Assembly (NCBI GenBank): GCA_946699065.1 | Contig: CAMPDV010000845.1 | Span: 62,001 to 126,000 of the forward strand | Length of the DNA stretch: 64,000 nt | Direction: 5' to 3' | Origin: Loxodes magnus | Lineage: Eukaryota; Ciliophora; Karyorelictea; Loxodida; Loxodidae | Shown: piece by piece, positions 48,773 through 62,000 of the stretch | Layout: each line of letters begins with the position of its first letter | How positions within the stretch are numbered: the stretch's first letter is position 1 | The notes under the pieces: generated by a model | The model's database searches: none | What the model saw: only the letters and a program-made list of their open reading frames with translations | What the model was told of the DNA's origin: nothing | Position numbers and translations under genes: made by a program

Positions 48773-49718
48773 ATAATAATATTAATTTTAAGTTTTCCGT
48801 TTTAGGGATTTCCAACCCCGTCAGGAAGACAGCAGTTCATGCTCTCTGCTGTTAAATATAAAAGTTCGGGTCGCCCAATTTTAGCGAGATTGGGAACTCA
48901 GATTTTTCCAGGTTTTCCCTCCTTTAACTTGCCTTGATTCCATCTTAATCTTGTATATTGAACCATCCAGATTGCAATAAATTCTTTTCATTCTTGCTTC
49001 TTCTTTTTTCTTCTTTTGTTGTTCTTTTATCCAATAATTTCTTTATTTCTATTAGAATTTCTAACACTTCCGATAAAAATGTCATACGCTTCCACAGCAG
49101 AAACATTTCTTTTTTATTTTTAATTATTTTTCTTGATTTGTTTGCTCTTTCTAGGCTTCGATTTCCATTTTTATAGCTCCAGTTTCGCTTTACTCTTTCT
49201 TAAAAGTTTACAACTTCTCTTCTACTTTTCCAAGTCTGTTTCTAAAGTTTATTTTAGGATTCGTTAGTCTGACTTTGTGAGATATTCCAAAAGGCGTTAA
49301 GATCTCTTTCCTAGGACATAAGTCTTGACTCAAGTCCTTCTGCTAGGTCTATCTTTGCCATCAGCATATCATTGTCCTTCTTCAATCTCTTGACTTCTTC
49401 CTGGAGGTTCAGTACCACTTTGATGAGCTACTCCATGCTCATCTGGCCAGAGGGGTTGAACTCTGATACCTCCTGATGGAGAACAGACTTCATCTGTTTC
49501 CTCGATTTCTCGCTTGAGGTTGGAGTTTCCGTGTGTATATTCTTCAAGGTTGGCTTTCGTTCGTTTTGTTAGATTCCAAGTTGTTAGTTCAGTGTTGGTT
49601 AAGGTTGTGATAGAGAAGATTGCTAAGATTATTAAGACTTGGTTTCTTGCTTCCTCCCTTCCTTTTTGGCTTAGGAAGAGGTGGTATAGAAGCCTGACTT
49701 GAAATCTTCAACCATTTT
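48773..49718 (-). mobile_element. Zinc-knuckle retroposon, unit 2 copy, with 14-bp target duplications
   Basis: Copy of 19933-20878; starts MVEDFKSGFYTTS at 49715. The flanking 14-bp duplications (48759-48772 and 49719-49732) are kept exactly. Confidence 0.75.
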
Positions 49719-50255
49719 ATTATCTTATCTTATGATTGATTTTTTATCGAGAGTATAGGTGTTATAATGGCTTGGCTTTATTATTGATTATAAAAGGGAC
49801 ATTTTTAATTATAGATTTTAGTTTAAATGATTAAAGGAAATATGTATTTTAAATTTGAAGATGTTGATTTGATGATAGTAGTGATGATTTAATTAGTATT
49901 TAGATAAAGTATAGCTTAATGATAATTTGATTATAGTTTTGATTTGATTAAATAATAATAGAGTAATCTAAGTAGTATTTATATAATTTGAATTTAAGGA
50001 TATAATTAAAGATAGTTTTTTTGACTGAGTTGAATATGTTTTAGTATGCTATAAGCTGTATGTTTTATCTGAATAATAATAATATTTAAATAAAAAATTT
50101 TGAAGATGTTTAGATAAAATTTAATTCTTTATTTATTTCAGACACTTTAAATATTTAATAACATATTTACCTAATTATATATCTTTAAACTACTTCTTTA
50201 TTAATGAGATTATATTTAAATATCATTAATAATATAGATATTATTATTATGTTTA

Positions 50256-51650
50256 TCAGTTATGACTTCTAATACTTCTATAACTCAATTTTTCTAAATC
50301 AATCCTCATTATTGAAACTCTTTCCTATTCTTCGGCAAAAACATATCCATAGTTATTTCTTATTTTCATCTCCGTTAAAGCTACAACATCTTTAAAAATT
50401 TAACTTTACTATCATTATTCTTTGTTTCTTTTATATATTCTTCTTGAATATTATTTCGTAAACGAATTTTTCATACCTCCAAATATGACAAGAGGCTCTA
50501 AAGAAACTATAGGATAAGCAATAGCTTCAGGAAGATTCAAACTTTACTTACTCCATCTATCATTCTATATGTTATATTGTCATATATCTTTTAAAGTTTA
50601 TCCTTTCTAATTTTACCCTCCAAAAGAATAAATATTTTATTCACCTTTATCTACTACTAAAGTTTAATCCCCTATTTTAAATGGAAATTAAGAGCAGTTT
50701 TATCATTTACTTTAGTTTTCTATCTTTAACTTTTCTACTGATTATAATATTTGATTATTATTAGTAAATCCTCCAACCACATAAAGATAATTTTACGCTG
50801 CTGCTATTCCAAACCCACCTCTTCCTTCATTTAGATCACAAAGTTTTATTCTATTACCTTCATAATCAAATTATCAAGTTTCTTTTATTCCTTTCTTTTA
50901 ATTTAAGTTATATCCTCCTATTAAATATAACTTATTTTAATATTCAATACTTTTATTTTCAGCAGGAATAATAATTTAAACTTAGATTTATCGTAATTAC
51001 TCTGTTTGAATATTAAATAAACTTAATTTTTAAATAGTTCAATCAAAGAAGTGAATATAGTTAGATTATTTGGAGTGGTAGCTTAGTTTATATTAATTAG
51101 TCTAAATCTTATTTGGTTACTTAGTATTGTGTTATAGTTTTTATCTTATTAGATTGTAAGTTAATTTAGAGTTTAGTATTGTAGGTGGTTATGAGTTATA
51201 TTAGAGTATAGTTGGTTTTAGTGATTAGTAGAATTAGATAATATTTGAGTGTTATTTTTGGTAGATAAATGTTGGTTAATGATTGATGATGATATTAGTT
51301 AGTGGTATTATGAGAGTATTACTAATGTTTGATTATTTGGTTGTAATGGTTTTAGATTTTTCCATAATTTACCTCCTTATCTCTTTTAATTTCTATCTAG
51401 CATCTTAAATCTTTTATATGTATTATTAGTTTTAAAATATCACTCTTATTAAATCACTTTCTTAAGGTAAATCATCAAATCTAAAATGGAATCCTTTTTA
51501 ACAAATAGGACATTACATTATGCCTTATAATCAGTACTGAGTATTCAAACACAAACCACAGTAAATATGTCCACAAGGTAAGACAGTTGGAAGAGCATTA
51601 GTTAAGTTGTAATCTTCTAAGCAGATTAAGCATTTTGGTAACGCTTACAT
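50256..51650 (-). CDS. RING-Kelch protein, paralogue 3
   Basis: ATG at 51650, TGA at 50256-50258, 464 residues, fully open. Closest to paralogue 1 (its positional partner), with scattered substitutions in the Kelch half and an almost unchanged RING and linker. TGA at Trp 413 (50412) as in paralogue 1. RING cysteines and histidine all kept. It is the third complete member of the family; a fourth module starts at the window end. Confidence 0.92.
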
Positions 51651-51829
51651 TTTTATTATTATTTAGACTACAAAAGCTATAAAGGTAATTTATAACAGTT
51701 ACCATCAAAAATACAGTCAATAGTATCTAAAACTACATTATTACTTTATTTAGTATCTAATTATATATTTTCGTATAAGTATAAAATAAATAAATGTATA
51801 TAAGTAAATTAGATGATTAATACAAGCAA

Positions 51830-52670
51830 CGTATATAACATAAAATAATTTATTAAAGTGACTTCACCTTTATTTGGTTTACTAATTAGTCTTTGAGTTT
51901 TAAGATGTAAATGAATCCTTCAGGTCTTCTTCAGAGCTTGCTTCTTCTATTGCATATCGTGTTGTACAGATTTAACCTTTCTTGATTTTAGCAATTTTTC
52001 TTCAATCTCAATTAGGTCCCAATATCTTCCTCGTCCTTCTTTTTTGAGCATTTACTATATCCAATAGTAATTAATCTCCACTGTATAATTTTTTCTTGTA
52101 AAGTTTTCCTTCTGGAGAGCAGTATAATTTTGTCATATTATTTCATATCTTTCAATTATTAGATTCTTGCTTCTTCTGAAATACCAGAATCTTCTAAAGA
52201 TGTATCTAACCTTTTAGCAATAAAAACATCTTATTTTACAATATTTCGAGTTATGTCCTATTTTTAAGCATTTTATTCATTTTTGGAATTTTAAAAAATT
52301 GGCAATTTTTTTCTGATCCGAAAAATAATTTAAATTTGTTCTTCTATTACCATAGGATCATTATTAAGATTAGAATTGTATGGTTTATTAATTTCTACTA
52401 TTTTTTGCTCCGTTTTTTCCAGTTTTTAATTACCTTGCAACATCAAGGCTTTAGTGCTTATTTCCGTTTTTAACCATTAATTTTCGTTTTATAATTATTG
52501 CACAGTAAAAGTTAGAGAATCTAATTGTTTAATCAAGTCTAGTAGTGATTGTTGCATTTTTTGTTTTCCCCTTCTAGAGAGTATATTCGATTAGAGAGTT
52601 CGATTGCTCGATTTCCTGTTAGTTTTTGGTCGATTATTTCTTAGGAGCCATTTGATTTATATAATATTTT
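51830..52670 (-). mobile_element. Zinc-knuckle retroposon, unit 2 copy (decayed)
   Basis: Copy of 22990-23830, ATG at 52651, with a few further changes. Confidence 0.5.
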
Positions 52671-52912
52671 GAATTAAAATAAAGTAAATTTAAGGTTTAT
52701 TAATAATTTTATATTGTTGTATTTTACTTAATTTAAATATATAGTATTATTTATATATAATATTATTTATATTTTAGTAGCTTAAGTTATTTATAAACAG
52801 CTTATTTATATAATTATGCTTAATAATTTTTAGGCACTTAGAGAAATATATTTAAAAGATAATCTAAATTTATATAAAATAATAATTATAACTTAGATAA
52901 ATAAATTAAATA

Positions 52913-53872
52913 ATAAAAAAATGGTTGAAGGTTTCAAAAAGGGAGTTTATACCACCTCCGCAAAAAAGGAGACAAATCCAGAAACAACTTCTCATCAATC
53001 TTCTTACACCTAACCCTAATCTTTTTCTTCTTAATAACCTGGATTATAACAAGAAGATCGGAAACAGCCTAAAAAAGCGACACATACTGAAACGCCAACG
53101 TCGGAGGAGTAAACAAGGACGCAGATGAAGGCTGCCCTTCACCAAAATGTCTCTGATGTAAATCCTTCTGGCTAGATGAGCATGGAGCTGCTCATCAAAG
53201 TGGTCCTAAACCTCTAGGAAGAGGTCAGGAAACTCAGGAAGGAGAACGAGAAGCTATCAAGCAGACCCAGCATGGATTGCAGGATACTTTAGATCTCAGA
53301 ATGTCTAACACTGAAAGGGAGATTGATGTCCTATGGAAGTATCAGCAGGAGCAGTTTAACCAGACTAACTCTTAAGTGCAAAGGATACAAGATTAGAGCC
53401 AGCAGATTGAAAGCATCTTGCAAAGTCAGAGAAGTTAGCAGATCCCATTAGAGTAGGTAAATTCTGATAAGATGGAGATTGAGAATAATCCTCACCAAGA
53501 AAAAATAATTGAACCAAAACTCAAGATTTAGAAATTTTGCTACTACTGTAAAAGTAAATAACATCTTTGGAAGAATTGTAACGGCTTTAGAAAACTCAAG
53601 GAGAAACCTTGGAAGAGATAATTATAATAATAAATACGAAAAAAGAAAAATTAGATCTGGTGCAATGAAAAAGGGTTAGTTTATAGAATTAAGAAGCCTT
53701 CTGAATAAAAAGAACCAGAAGAATTAATTTGAATTAATACCGGAAGGAGAAAGAGAATTTGAAATACAAGACTCGCGAGTGTTAGGGCTCGTAAAAAGCT
53801 AGATTTAAACTCAAAAACCTTTATTAAGTGGTGATTAGTTAGACACCACAGACACTTTTTAATAATATTATT
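52913..53872 (+). mobile_element. Zinc-knuckle retroposon, unit 2 copy
   Basis: Copy of 24076-25037 with the same CYYCKSKQHLWKNC knuckle. The left target duplication (52897-52912) is unchanged; the right one (53873-53888) has one substitution, consistent with the insertion being older than the unit duplication. Confidence 0.7.
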
Positions 53873-54669
53873 ATAAATAAATAAAATATATAATTTGTAA
53901 TAAAAGAAAAGTAATAAAAGAGAAATATATAATATGAGATAAGAATTAATAAAATAATTATATAAATATACAGATATAAAATATATATGCTTTTAGTAAA
54001 TACAAGTATTAGTAATAGATTTATAAATTATTATAAAATAATATCATCTAAAGCTAAAAAAATTAAGCAATAAACTGCAGAAGGATTTTAGTTAATTAAA
54101 AGAGTTAAAAAAGGAAAGTAAAATTATTATAATATTTAAATTTTGTCAAGTTAGATTCAATTTTTAAACTAAAGGTAAAAATACATTTTTTAAGACCCTT
54201 TCTGTCTAAATTAATTTATAAAAAGTTAAAAATATAAAAGGTAACAATATTTTATTAATTTAAAAATAAAACAAATAAAAAGAAACCATTAATTAAAATA
54301 AATAAGATAGTTATAAATTTTATTTATGTTATTTTTACATATAACATAAATAAAAAAGTTATAGATTAATATAAAATTCATCAAATAAACTAAAATTTCT
54401 TAATCAGTTAGATATTTATAGGATTTTAGTTGCCCATTAGTATAATTTCTTTTTTAGAATTTTCTAATATGATATATATTACATGAAATGGAACAATAGC
54501 TAATAAAAATTTTAAATAAAATTGATCTTGATATACAATAAAATTAATAAAAATATTTTTTGGATATTTATTAAGTTAAATAGATATCCTTTTATTAAAT
54601 TTAATAGCTTCAAATTATATTTAAATTAATTATATAATTAATTTTTTAACTTAACTAAAAATACCTTGG

Positions 54670-55420
54670 TTAATAGGTACTCTTTCTTATGAATTTTCCC
54701 TGTTTAAACAAAGTTTCTCCTCTCATAAATATAGCTCATCTTCATCCATAAAATGTCTGGTTTCGATATTCCTTATGTAAATTTCCTCGCCATCAGATCC
54801 AATACATTAATTTTACTAATTGAGTTCTTCTTGGATTTATTTTAGTTTCTCATTCATTAATTTTATTTATTCTTTAGAACTTAAATTTATTTTTTCAGTT
54901 CTTCTATTTCCTCTTTCATTATCTATATTTGATTCTGTCAGTTCTGTTACACTAAGGATACCTTGCTCCTATAAATTCTAATAGAATTGCAGTAAAGCTC
55001 GTTGTATTTTATCAGGTCTTTTTAATGTGCTTCTTCAGAGTTAGTTTTTACTTTTTGTATTGTTATTATAGGAGAGCAGGTTTGCTGTTACATCAACTCA
55101 ATTTTATTCTTTTTTTGAGAATTATTGTTTGCTTAATTTTCTATAGGTGTTGATATTCTTACTCGCTTAAATCCAATTTATTAAATTGTTTTTTCTATCT
55201 TTTTTCTAATTCATCAGTTTCTAATCAATTATTTATAGATTTCTAATTTCTTTCTTATAAGGCCTTCATTTAATCTCTAGCTTTTGTAGATATATTTCTA
55301 ACCGTTATAAAGTTAGTTTGAATCAGGAGCCTTTTATTTTGATTAGATGATTCCAAAAAGCGTAGTTTGATTCCAGAATAATATAAATGGTATTGTCGGT
55401 CACTTGATAAAAAAATAGTT
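54670..55420 (-). pseudogene. Unit 2 copy of the possible coiled-coil ORF
   Basis: Homologous to 25840-26580, with small insertions near 54760-54775 that change the C-terminal frame. Function unknown. Confidence 0.3.
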
Positions 55421-56749
55421 TTCTTTTACTCTTGATATTAATATTGGTTAAATGTTCTGATATTTCTAATATTTAGTCTTAAGCCTTATATTAGTTAATA
55501 AGCTGCTTATAAATCTAAAATATATAAGATGGAGAGTAATAGGGTATTGTTTCTAAACTATGATATGTATAATAAAAATGAGTAAATATCTAGTTTAAAT
55601 AATAGTAAATTTAGTAATTTAGATATATAATTACCTTAGTTAATATTTATACAACTAAATATAAAACTTACATTTAAATTAGCTTATAAACAAATACAAT
55701 ATATATAAACATTACTAATTTAACATTATTAATAGATCTCATATTATAAAATTAATAAATCATCATCCACAATTTATAAGAAAACGTTAAATTACTTTAA
55801 TTCTAAAAATTTAATAACTTTATAAATAATATTAAATAGAATTAAATAATAAACCAATCATTTTAAGTCTATTCATCTTTATTCTTATATCTTTATAATC
55901 TTCTTTTTATTTCTACTTTACATTTCTTATTTAAAACTACTTTAATCCAACACATTTTATCCAAAGTCAACCAAATTCTATATTCTATTATTTTTATGTC
56001 ATCATTACTATTCAAACAGTGCTATTCTAAAATAAAAAATCAATTATTGTCAGTCAAATTTGTTTTTTCATGTCAATATATAAAAAGTAAAAGAATATAT
56101 TCTTACGAAAGCGCTCTTTAGATTAAAATTTATTAAAGCAATTTTATTAAACAAATCAATTAATTATATCTTTTTAACACCCTGTTAAAAATTAAAAAAC
56201 ATTACTAGAAAGTTTAAATTTTAAATTAATAAGATAAAAAGTAAAATTTAATGCTTTAATTTTAATTTTATTTTGTTATTTTCTTAGTTAATTTAAATTA
56301 ACTAAAAACTAGTTTCAAAGTTTATTTTAAACAATTTAATAATCTTACAACAATTTAAATAAATTTATCTATCTACTTAATATTTTTAAGTTTAACTGAT
56401 AATATGAAAAATTAAAAAAATGATAAATAAATTAATTAAATTTATAAAGTGATTTAAAAAAATTTAATAATATAATTTAAAATAAACAGAAAGTTTAGAA
56501 ATGGGAAAAACTAATTAGAGCAACTGTTTAAGGATTTATTTTTGCAACATTTCTTTTCTCTCGTTACCTTTCATATTATGATTTTTGATTTATTTGATTA
56601 ATTATAACTATTTAAACAAATTTTTTCTATAAAGAACTTTATATTAAATGAGTAGTTCTTTATTCAATTATTTCAATCTTTTCTATAGAAATAAATTATG
56701 CATCTTTTTAATTATTATCTGTTTTATTTTTATATTTTAATAAAATAAT

Positions 56750-57323
56750 ATGACACAGATTAAATCAGGAATTTTCGAGGCTCAAAAAAGGAGTTATCAA
56801 CATCTAGAGAGACTAGGGCTAACAAGGAGGCATAAAAAGATCACCCAACCGAATCAAGAATACTATTATTGAAGAGAACCTTATGAATTAGTTTAAATAT
56901 ATAATTAATTCACTGTTTCTGATTTCACTGCAAAATAATAAATAAACTATTTATTAGCTGATTAAAAGTGACTTTAAATTTATTGGATCTTTTTTGAATT
57001 TTTCTCGACTCAATTTGATACAACCTTAAGACATTCCAGTTTCTCCAAATGGGATTCTTATGTGATCTTGAATCTTGGATTTTTTCAAAACAAAAAATTA
57101 TTTTAAATAAGTATTAATTTTAGAAAAATGTAAGTTTCCTCAAGACTTAACATCATCATCTTTAATATTTGCCTTATTATACGACATGTGAAAAAGGAGA
57201 TTTGAATCAAGAACCAGGAATCATAGAATAGGAGCAAACCGTCAATCGAGCTTTAAAACATACGATAATCTTGAATAAGTTAAGTCTATCCTCTAGAGAC
57301 CGTCGATCCTAATCTACAGTTGA
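56750..57323 (+). pseudogene. Unit 2 copy of the 190-residue hypothetical gene
   Basis: Start and stop correspond to 27799 and 28371, but the span is one base longer (an extra A near 57105), so the frame does not close on the same stop. Several other substitutions. Either a decayed copy or evidence that neither copy is coding. Confidence 0.45.
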
Positions 57324-60300
57324 TAGCTTATAGACCAAACTGAAAGTAGCCATAAATAAAATTTTTAATTAAATTAAAATAAATATAATATAAATATCAA
57401 ATTGATTAAATATACAAAATTATGAACAAAAATAATAAAAAATAATAAAATATTTTAATAAAATTCTATCCATTATAAAATATATGTAAAAGGAAAAAAT
57501 CTTGATTTTGGTATTAAAAGAAAAATAATAAGAGTAAAACATATAAAGGAATTTTAAAGCATTAGAATTAATAGAATAAAATAAAATGTAAAAATTGATA
57601 AAAAATTGAGATTGAGCATAAAGGAAATATAAAACTAAAAGAAATAAAATAAATAATTCAAAACATTTAATTTAAAAATAAAATTAGATATATTAACAGT
57701 ATATTATCAATAATTTTTGAATAATATAAATAAAATTTTTAATTTTATTATATTTTAAAAGTTATAATGGCTTTTATATATTTATCTTTAAAATAATATA
57801 ATTAATAGCATATACAAAAGCTTAAGTAGGAGTACTATTTGATCAAATTAGATGGGAATTATTTATTTGTAAACTGTTCTGATGAATAGCAACATAATTA
57901 TAGCAGTCGAAAATTTTACCATTGTTGTTGCGCTTTCTACAAAGCTGGAAATTAAATATTCAAATTTGAAAATTAGGTAATACTTTAAATAAAGCTCTGG
58001 TAATTTCACTATTTTGCCAAATATTTTTTAAGTATTTGAAATGGTTCTGATAAATTCAATTAACTGAAGAGGCAAAAAGAAAATAAATCTCAAAGAAGAT
58101 GGAAGATATGTCAAAGCCAAGTAGTTGATATAATTATGATTAGCTTTATATTTCTTTTATGACACAGTAATTTTTTTAAAAAACAAGCAATTCAGATCGT
58201 CTTCATCAAGAGCAAAAAAGCCTGAATTATGATCCTAATATCCAATGCTTTTAAACGCTTCTGAATTGAAGTACAAGTAATTTGGAAGAAATACAAATAA
58301 ACAAAAGTCTAGGTTGAACAACTGCTTCGGACTTCTTATGAAGCCTACATTTAATAGACTTTAAAAGTTTCATAATATTTTTTAATCTTTAATATCCGAA
58401 AAACAAGAAAAAAAAGGACATTTTAGCATAGCCTCTATATTTTTTCTATCTTTTTGGAGTGTAATTACAGTATCTGAATTATTTTATGTAGCTTAATTAT
58501 TCTCATTTGGAAGAAAGAAATATATTCTTTTAAATCTTTACCGTTTTCTATTCAGTAATTAAGCACAGCGTACTACTTTAGATTTACAATCTTAAATTAC
58601 ACCCTTTTACCATACTTCATACTGAAATTTGATTCTATATTTATATTATCACACTTGGGTAAATATTCATTTCTTCACTGGATCAAAAAGAAAAAATACT
58701 AGAATAAACTTTTTTCACTCTAGCAAATTTTTTTCTGTAGTTATCTTAGCTTAATAATGTGTTATCTAATACCTTTTAGCATTTTCAATCCGAACCATAT
58801 ATTAAAAATATATTTAGTAGCAGTTAAAGCATTTCTTTACGTAGACTAAAAGGATTTTTTATCATATAATCAAGTTAAAATTTCAGCTAAAATGTTTCTA
58901 GTTTTTTTATCTCTGATCATAATAAGCTACTTAGTCCATCTATAGAAATAATAAGTATAAAAATATCAATTTGAAATTCCAATATTCTCTTATTTATGTC
59001 TAATTAGTACTTATGTAAATTTTAACTATCTAATTTATATTAAATAAGACTTATTTTAGTTCTAGATGATTTTAAATGTAGAAATCTCTTTAGACAAGCA
59101 AAGCAAGTTTATATATTAGTTTTAATTATTTTTGTTTTTCTTACTTTAAGTTATTAATTATATTTACCGAATTTCTCTTTGCTCATCTTAAATAAAAGTT
59201 GAGTTTAGTTTTTATTTTCTTAAAATATTTAATTATTAGTTTTTGTTAGCAATATATTCTACATTTTTATTTTACTGGTTGCTTTAAACCTGTAATCTGT
59301 GTGACGATATTATAAAATGCAAGAAATTTTGAAAAGTTATTAATAATACTATTCAATTCTATAATGGCTTTTTTACACTATTTTATCTTATTCTTCGATC
59401 TTTAACTTATATTAAATATATTAAATTACAAACATTTTGCTTTATTTCAATTCTGAATTTAGTATCTTTAACTTTAGGAAAACAAAAAGTTGCTCCTTAT
59501 TTAGAATCTTACTTTATAACCGTTTTTAATTACGTTTATCTTAGGGGAAATTGTTTTTGCTCAGTTTTGTAACAAGAGCTTCTATTAATCTAATTTTAAG
59601 TATATATTACTTTTATTATTTAGCAAGCTTTATCTTATCTCAAAAGAACTATCTTTAATTTCAATTATAGCTTATTTGCTATTAACTTTTACTCCAAATT
59701 ACTATTTGACAGTCTGTTAAGTACATTTTATAGTTTAGTAAATATCATAAGTAAAAGAGCTCTCTTTAATATGTATATTTTGCTATAAAGTTTAGAATGA
59801 GAGCAAATTCTAATCCTAGTCTTTCTCTTATTCCTTTATTTATCAAGTTTAATATAATTTAATTTTAGATTTTTATAATATATAGTTTTGCTAATAATCA
59901 TCCTTTCTATCTTATTCTTTTAAAATATTATATCTACTATCTAAGGCAAAAATAACTGTATTCTCTCTTCTATTAGCTAAATCGAATCTTTGGCAATCTT
60001 ATAAGATATTATATAAAATATTTGAAGGCGAGAATAAAGAAACACTTATATATTTTGTATATTTTATGCCTTACATTACTCTTATCTTTCAAACTCTTTT
60101 AAACCTTCTTATTTAATCTTGATTTTTCTCAGAAAATCTTTCATTTTATTCGAAAATGATTTTTAATTAGCTTAGCTAGTTATTTAGTGTCTATAATTTA
60201 AGTTTGCTTATAATATTTTACTTTTGTTAATCTTTAGTTTAATTAAGACCAAGAAGTTCCCCAACCTCTTTCTTTTAAAAATTAGCTAGATTGGATTATA

Positions 60301-62000
60301 TACTTAGAGTTTTTTATTTAATTCGATATTCTTTGCGCAGAAAAGGTTTATTGAATATTCATTTTCTAAAAGGTTAATGAATTTTTAGATATGATTTGTA
60401 ACTTGAAATTGACATTTAATGAGGTGGTATGGGTTATCTACTTAAAGACAAGGCTCGAACTTAGAAAGAAAAGAGCGTCAGGTCTGATTATCGAGCCGTT
60501 TTATGACTATTTTAAAATTGAAGTATATATAGCTAAAATTTTAATGGTATATTTACCTAATTAATTCTTTGAGGCTATTCTTTTACTTCCTTATAACGTC
60601 AGAGAACTTTATTAGAAAGTAACTAAATTTATTACAGCCGATAATTTTATATCTTTAGATACTTTCACTTAAAACACCAAATTAGTTTTAGTCCTCAAAA
60701 GAGCTTTACTTCAGCCTGACATATTGAGCTAGAAATTATCTAAAACTGATTGATCTCGCAAGGTGTGTCAAAAGTTGAAAGAGCTGCATCTCATATAGCA
60801 TTTTTCTTCAAATGCTGCTCTATTAGAGTTATTAAAACTATCAATTTATTAAAATTATTTAATAATCTGAAATGACTTGAGAGTTAGACTTAGTTGATGG
60901 TGCTTGAGGTTTTTTATAATAAATTGACCCTAAAAGAAAACGCAGGCTTAGTTGAAAAGAATGATAGTCCTGAAAAGATAAGCATAAGATGTAATTTTTT
61001 ATCGTAAATATTACTCAAACTTAGAGTAGATACGATATTTTTAGAAAATGAATCAGTTAAAATTAACTAATTTTAGTAAAATATGAGTAACTGTAAAAAA
61101 GAAGAGTTTAAATGCAGCTAGCTTAAAAACAAACTACAGTTTAATTATTTTAAAATAGCATAGAAGAATTAAATTTGGTTGCATTTAAGTAGAGTAGAAC
61201 TAACTTAATTAATAAAAAACTAAACTGAAAAATTTGTTTTAAGCAGCTTGAGCTGAAAAATTAAATTCAAGATGTTGGCGAAGTAACTAAGTGAATAATT
61301 TTAAAGTTTATTTGAAGTTAACGTGTCTCAAAAGTAAACTTGCAAAAGTAATACTGAAGAATTAATCAAGCTACTGCTAAGTAATTAAAAGGTTCTTGAA
61401 GATTAATCATTATCTCCTATAATTTTTCTCACTTTCTACCTTCTGATCTGCTTAAGGATATTTATTAAAGTAAAGAGATAGAATAAAAAGGGATTAAAGA
61501 AACGTCAAATTAAAATAAGAGTTCTATTTCAAGCTTTTATATTTTTATTTGACCTACTCGATTACTAACCGAAATAAAGACAAATTAATAGGATTTATAA
61601 ATTATAATAAATCAAATAAATATCTAATTTATTGTCAAAGAAAAACAGTAAAATGCATTTTAATATTTAATCTTAAATAGCTATGACTAGTTTTAAATCG
61701 AATTCTGTTTGAACTGGTTTTAAATTTCTTTATTATAGCATAATTAGATTTATTAAAAGTATTTTATTTCTACTTTGAACCCGATAAAACTCGCTTTGAG
61801 AATTTTACTACGATTATAACTACATTCTCACTTGATATCATATTAATAATTTTAAATTAAATACTCGCCTAACAAAATTTCTACTTCATATGTCTATGAA
61901 ATTTTATTCTTTGTTTCAGTTTATATGAATTTTATGGTGCTGAAATAATTTAAAGCCAATTACTCAGAGATTGATCTTACATTAAACTCTTAATTTAAAA
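57324..62000. other. Unit 2 copy of the AT-rich region
   Basis: Homologous to 28372-33000. No secure gene. The stretch 58.6-60.5 kb is almost unchanged relative to unit 1, the flanks are not. Confidence 0.35.
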
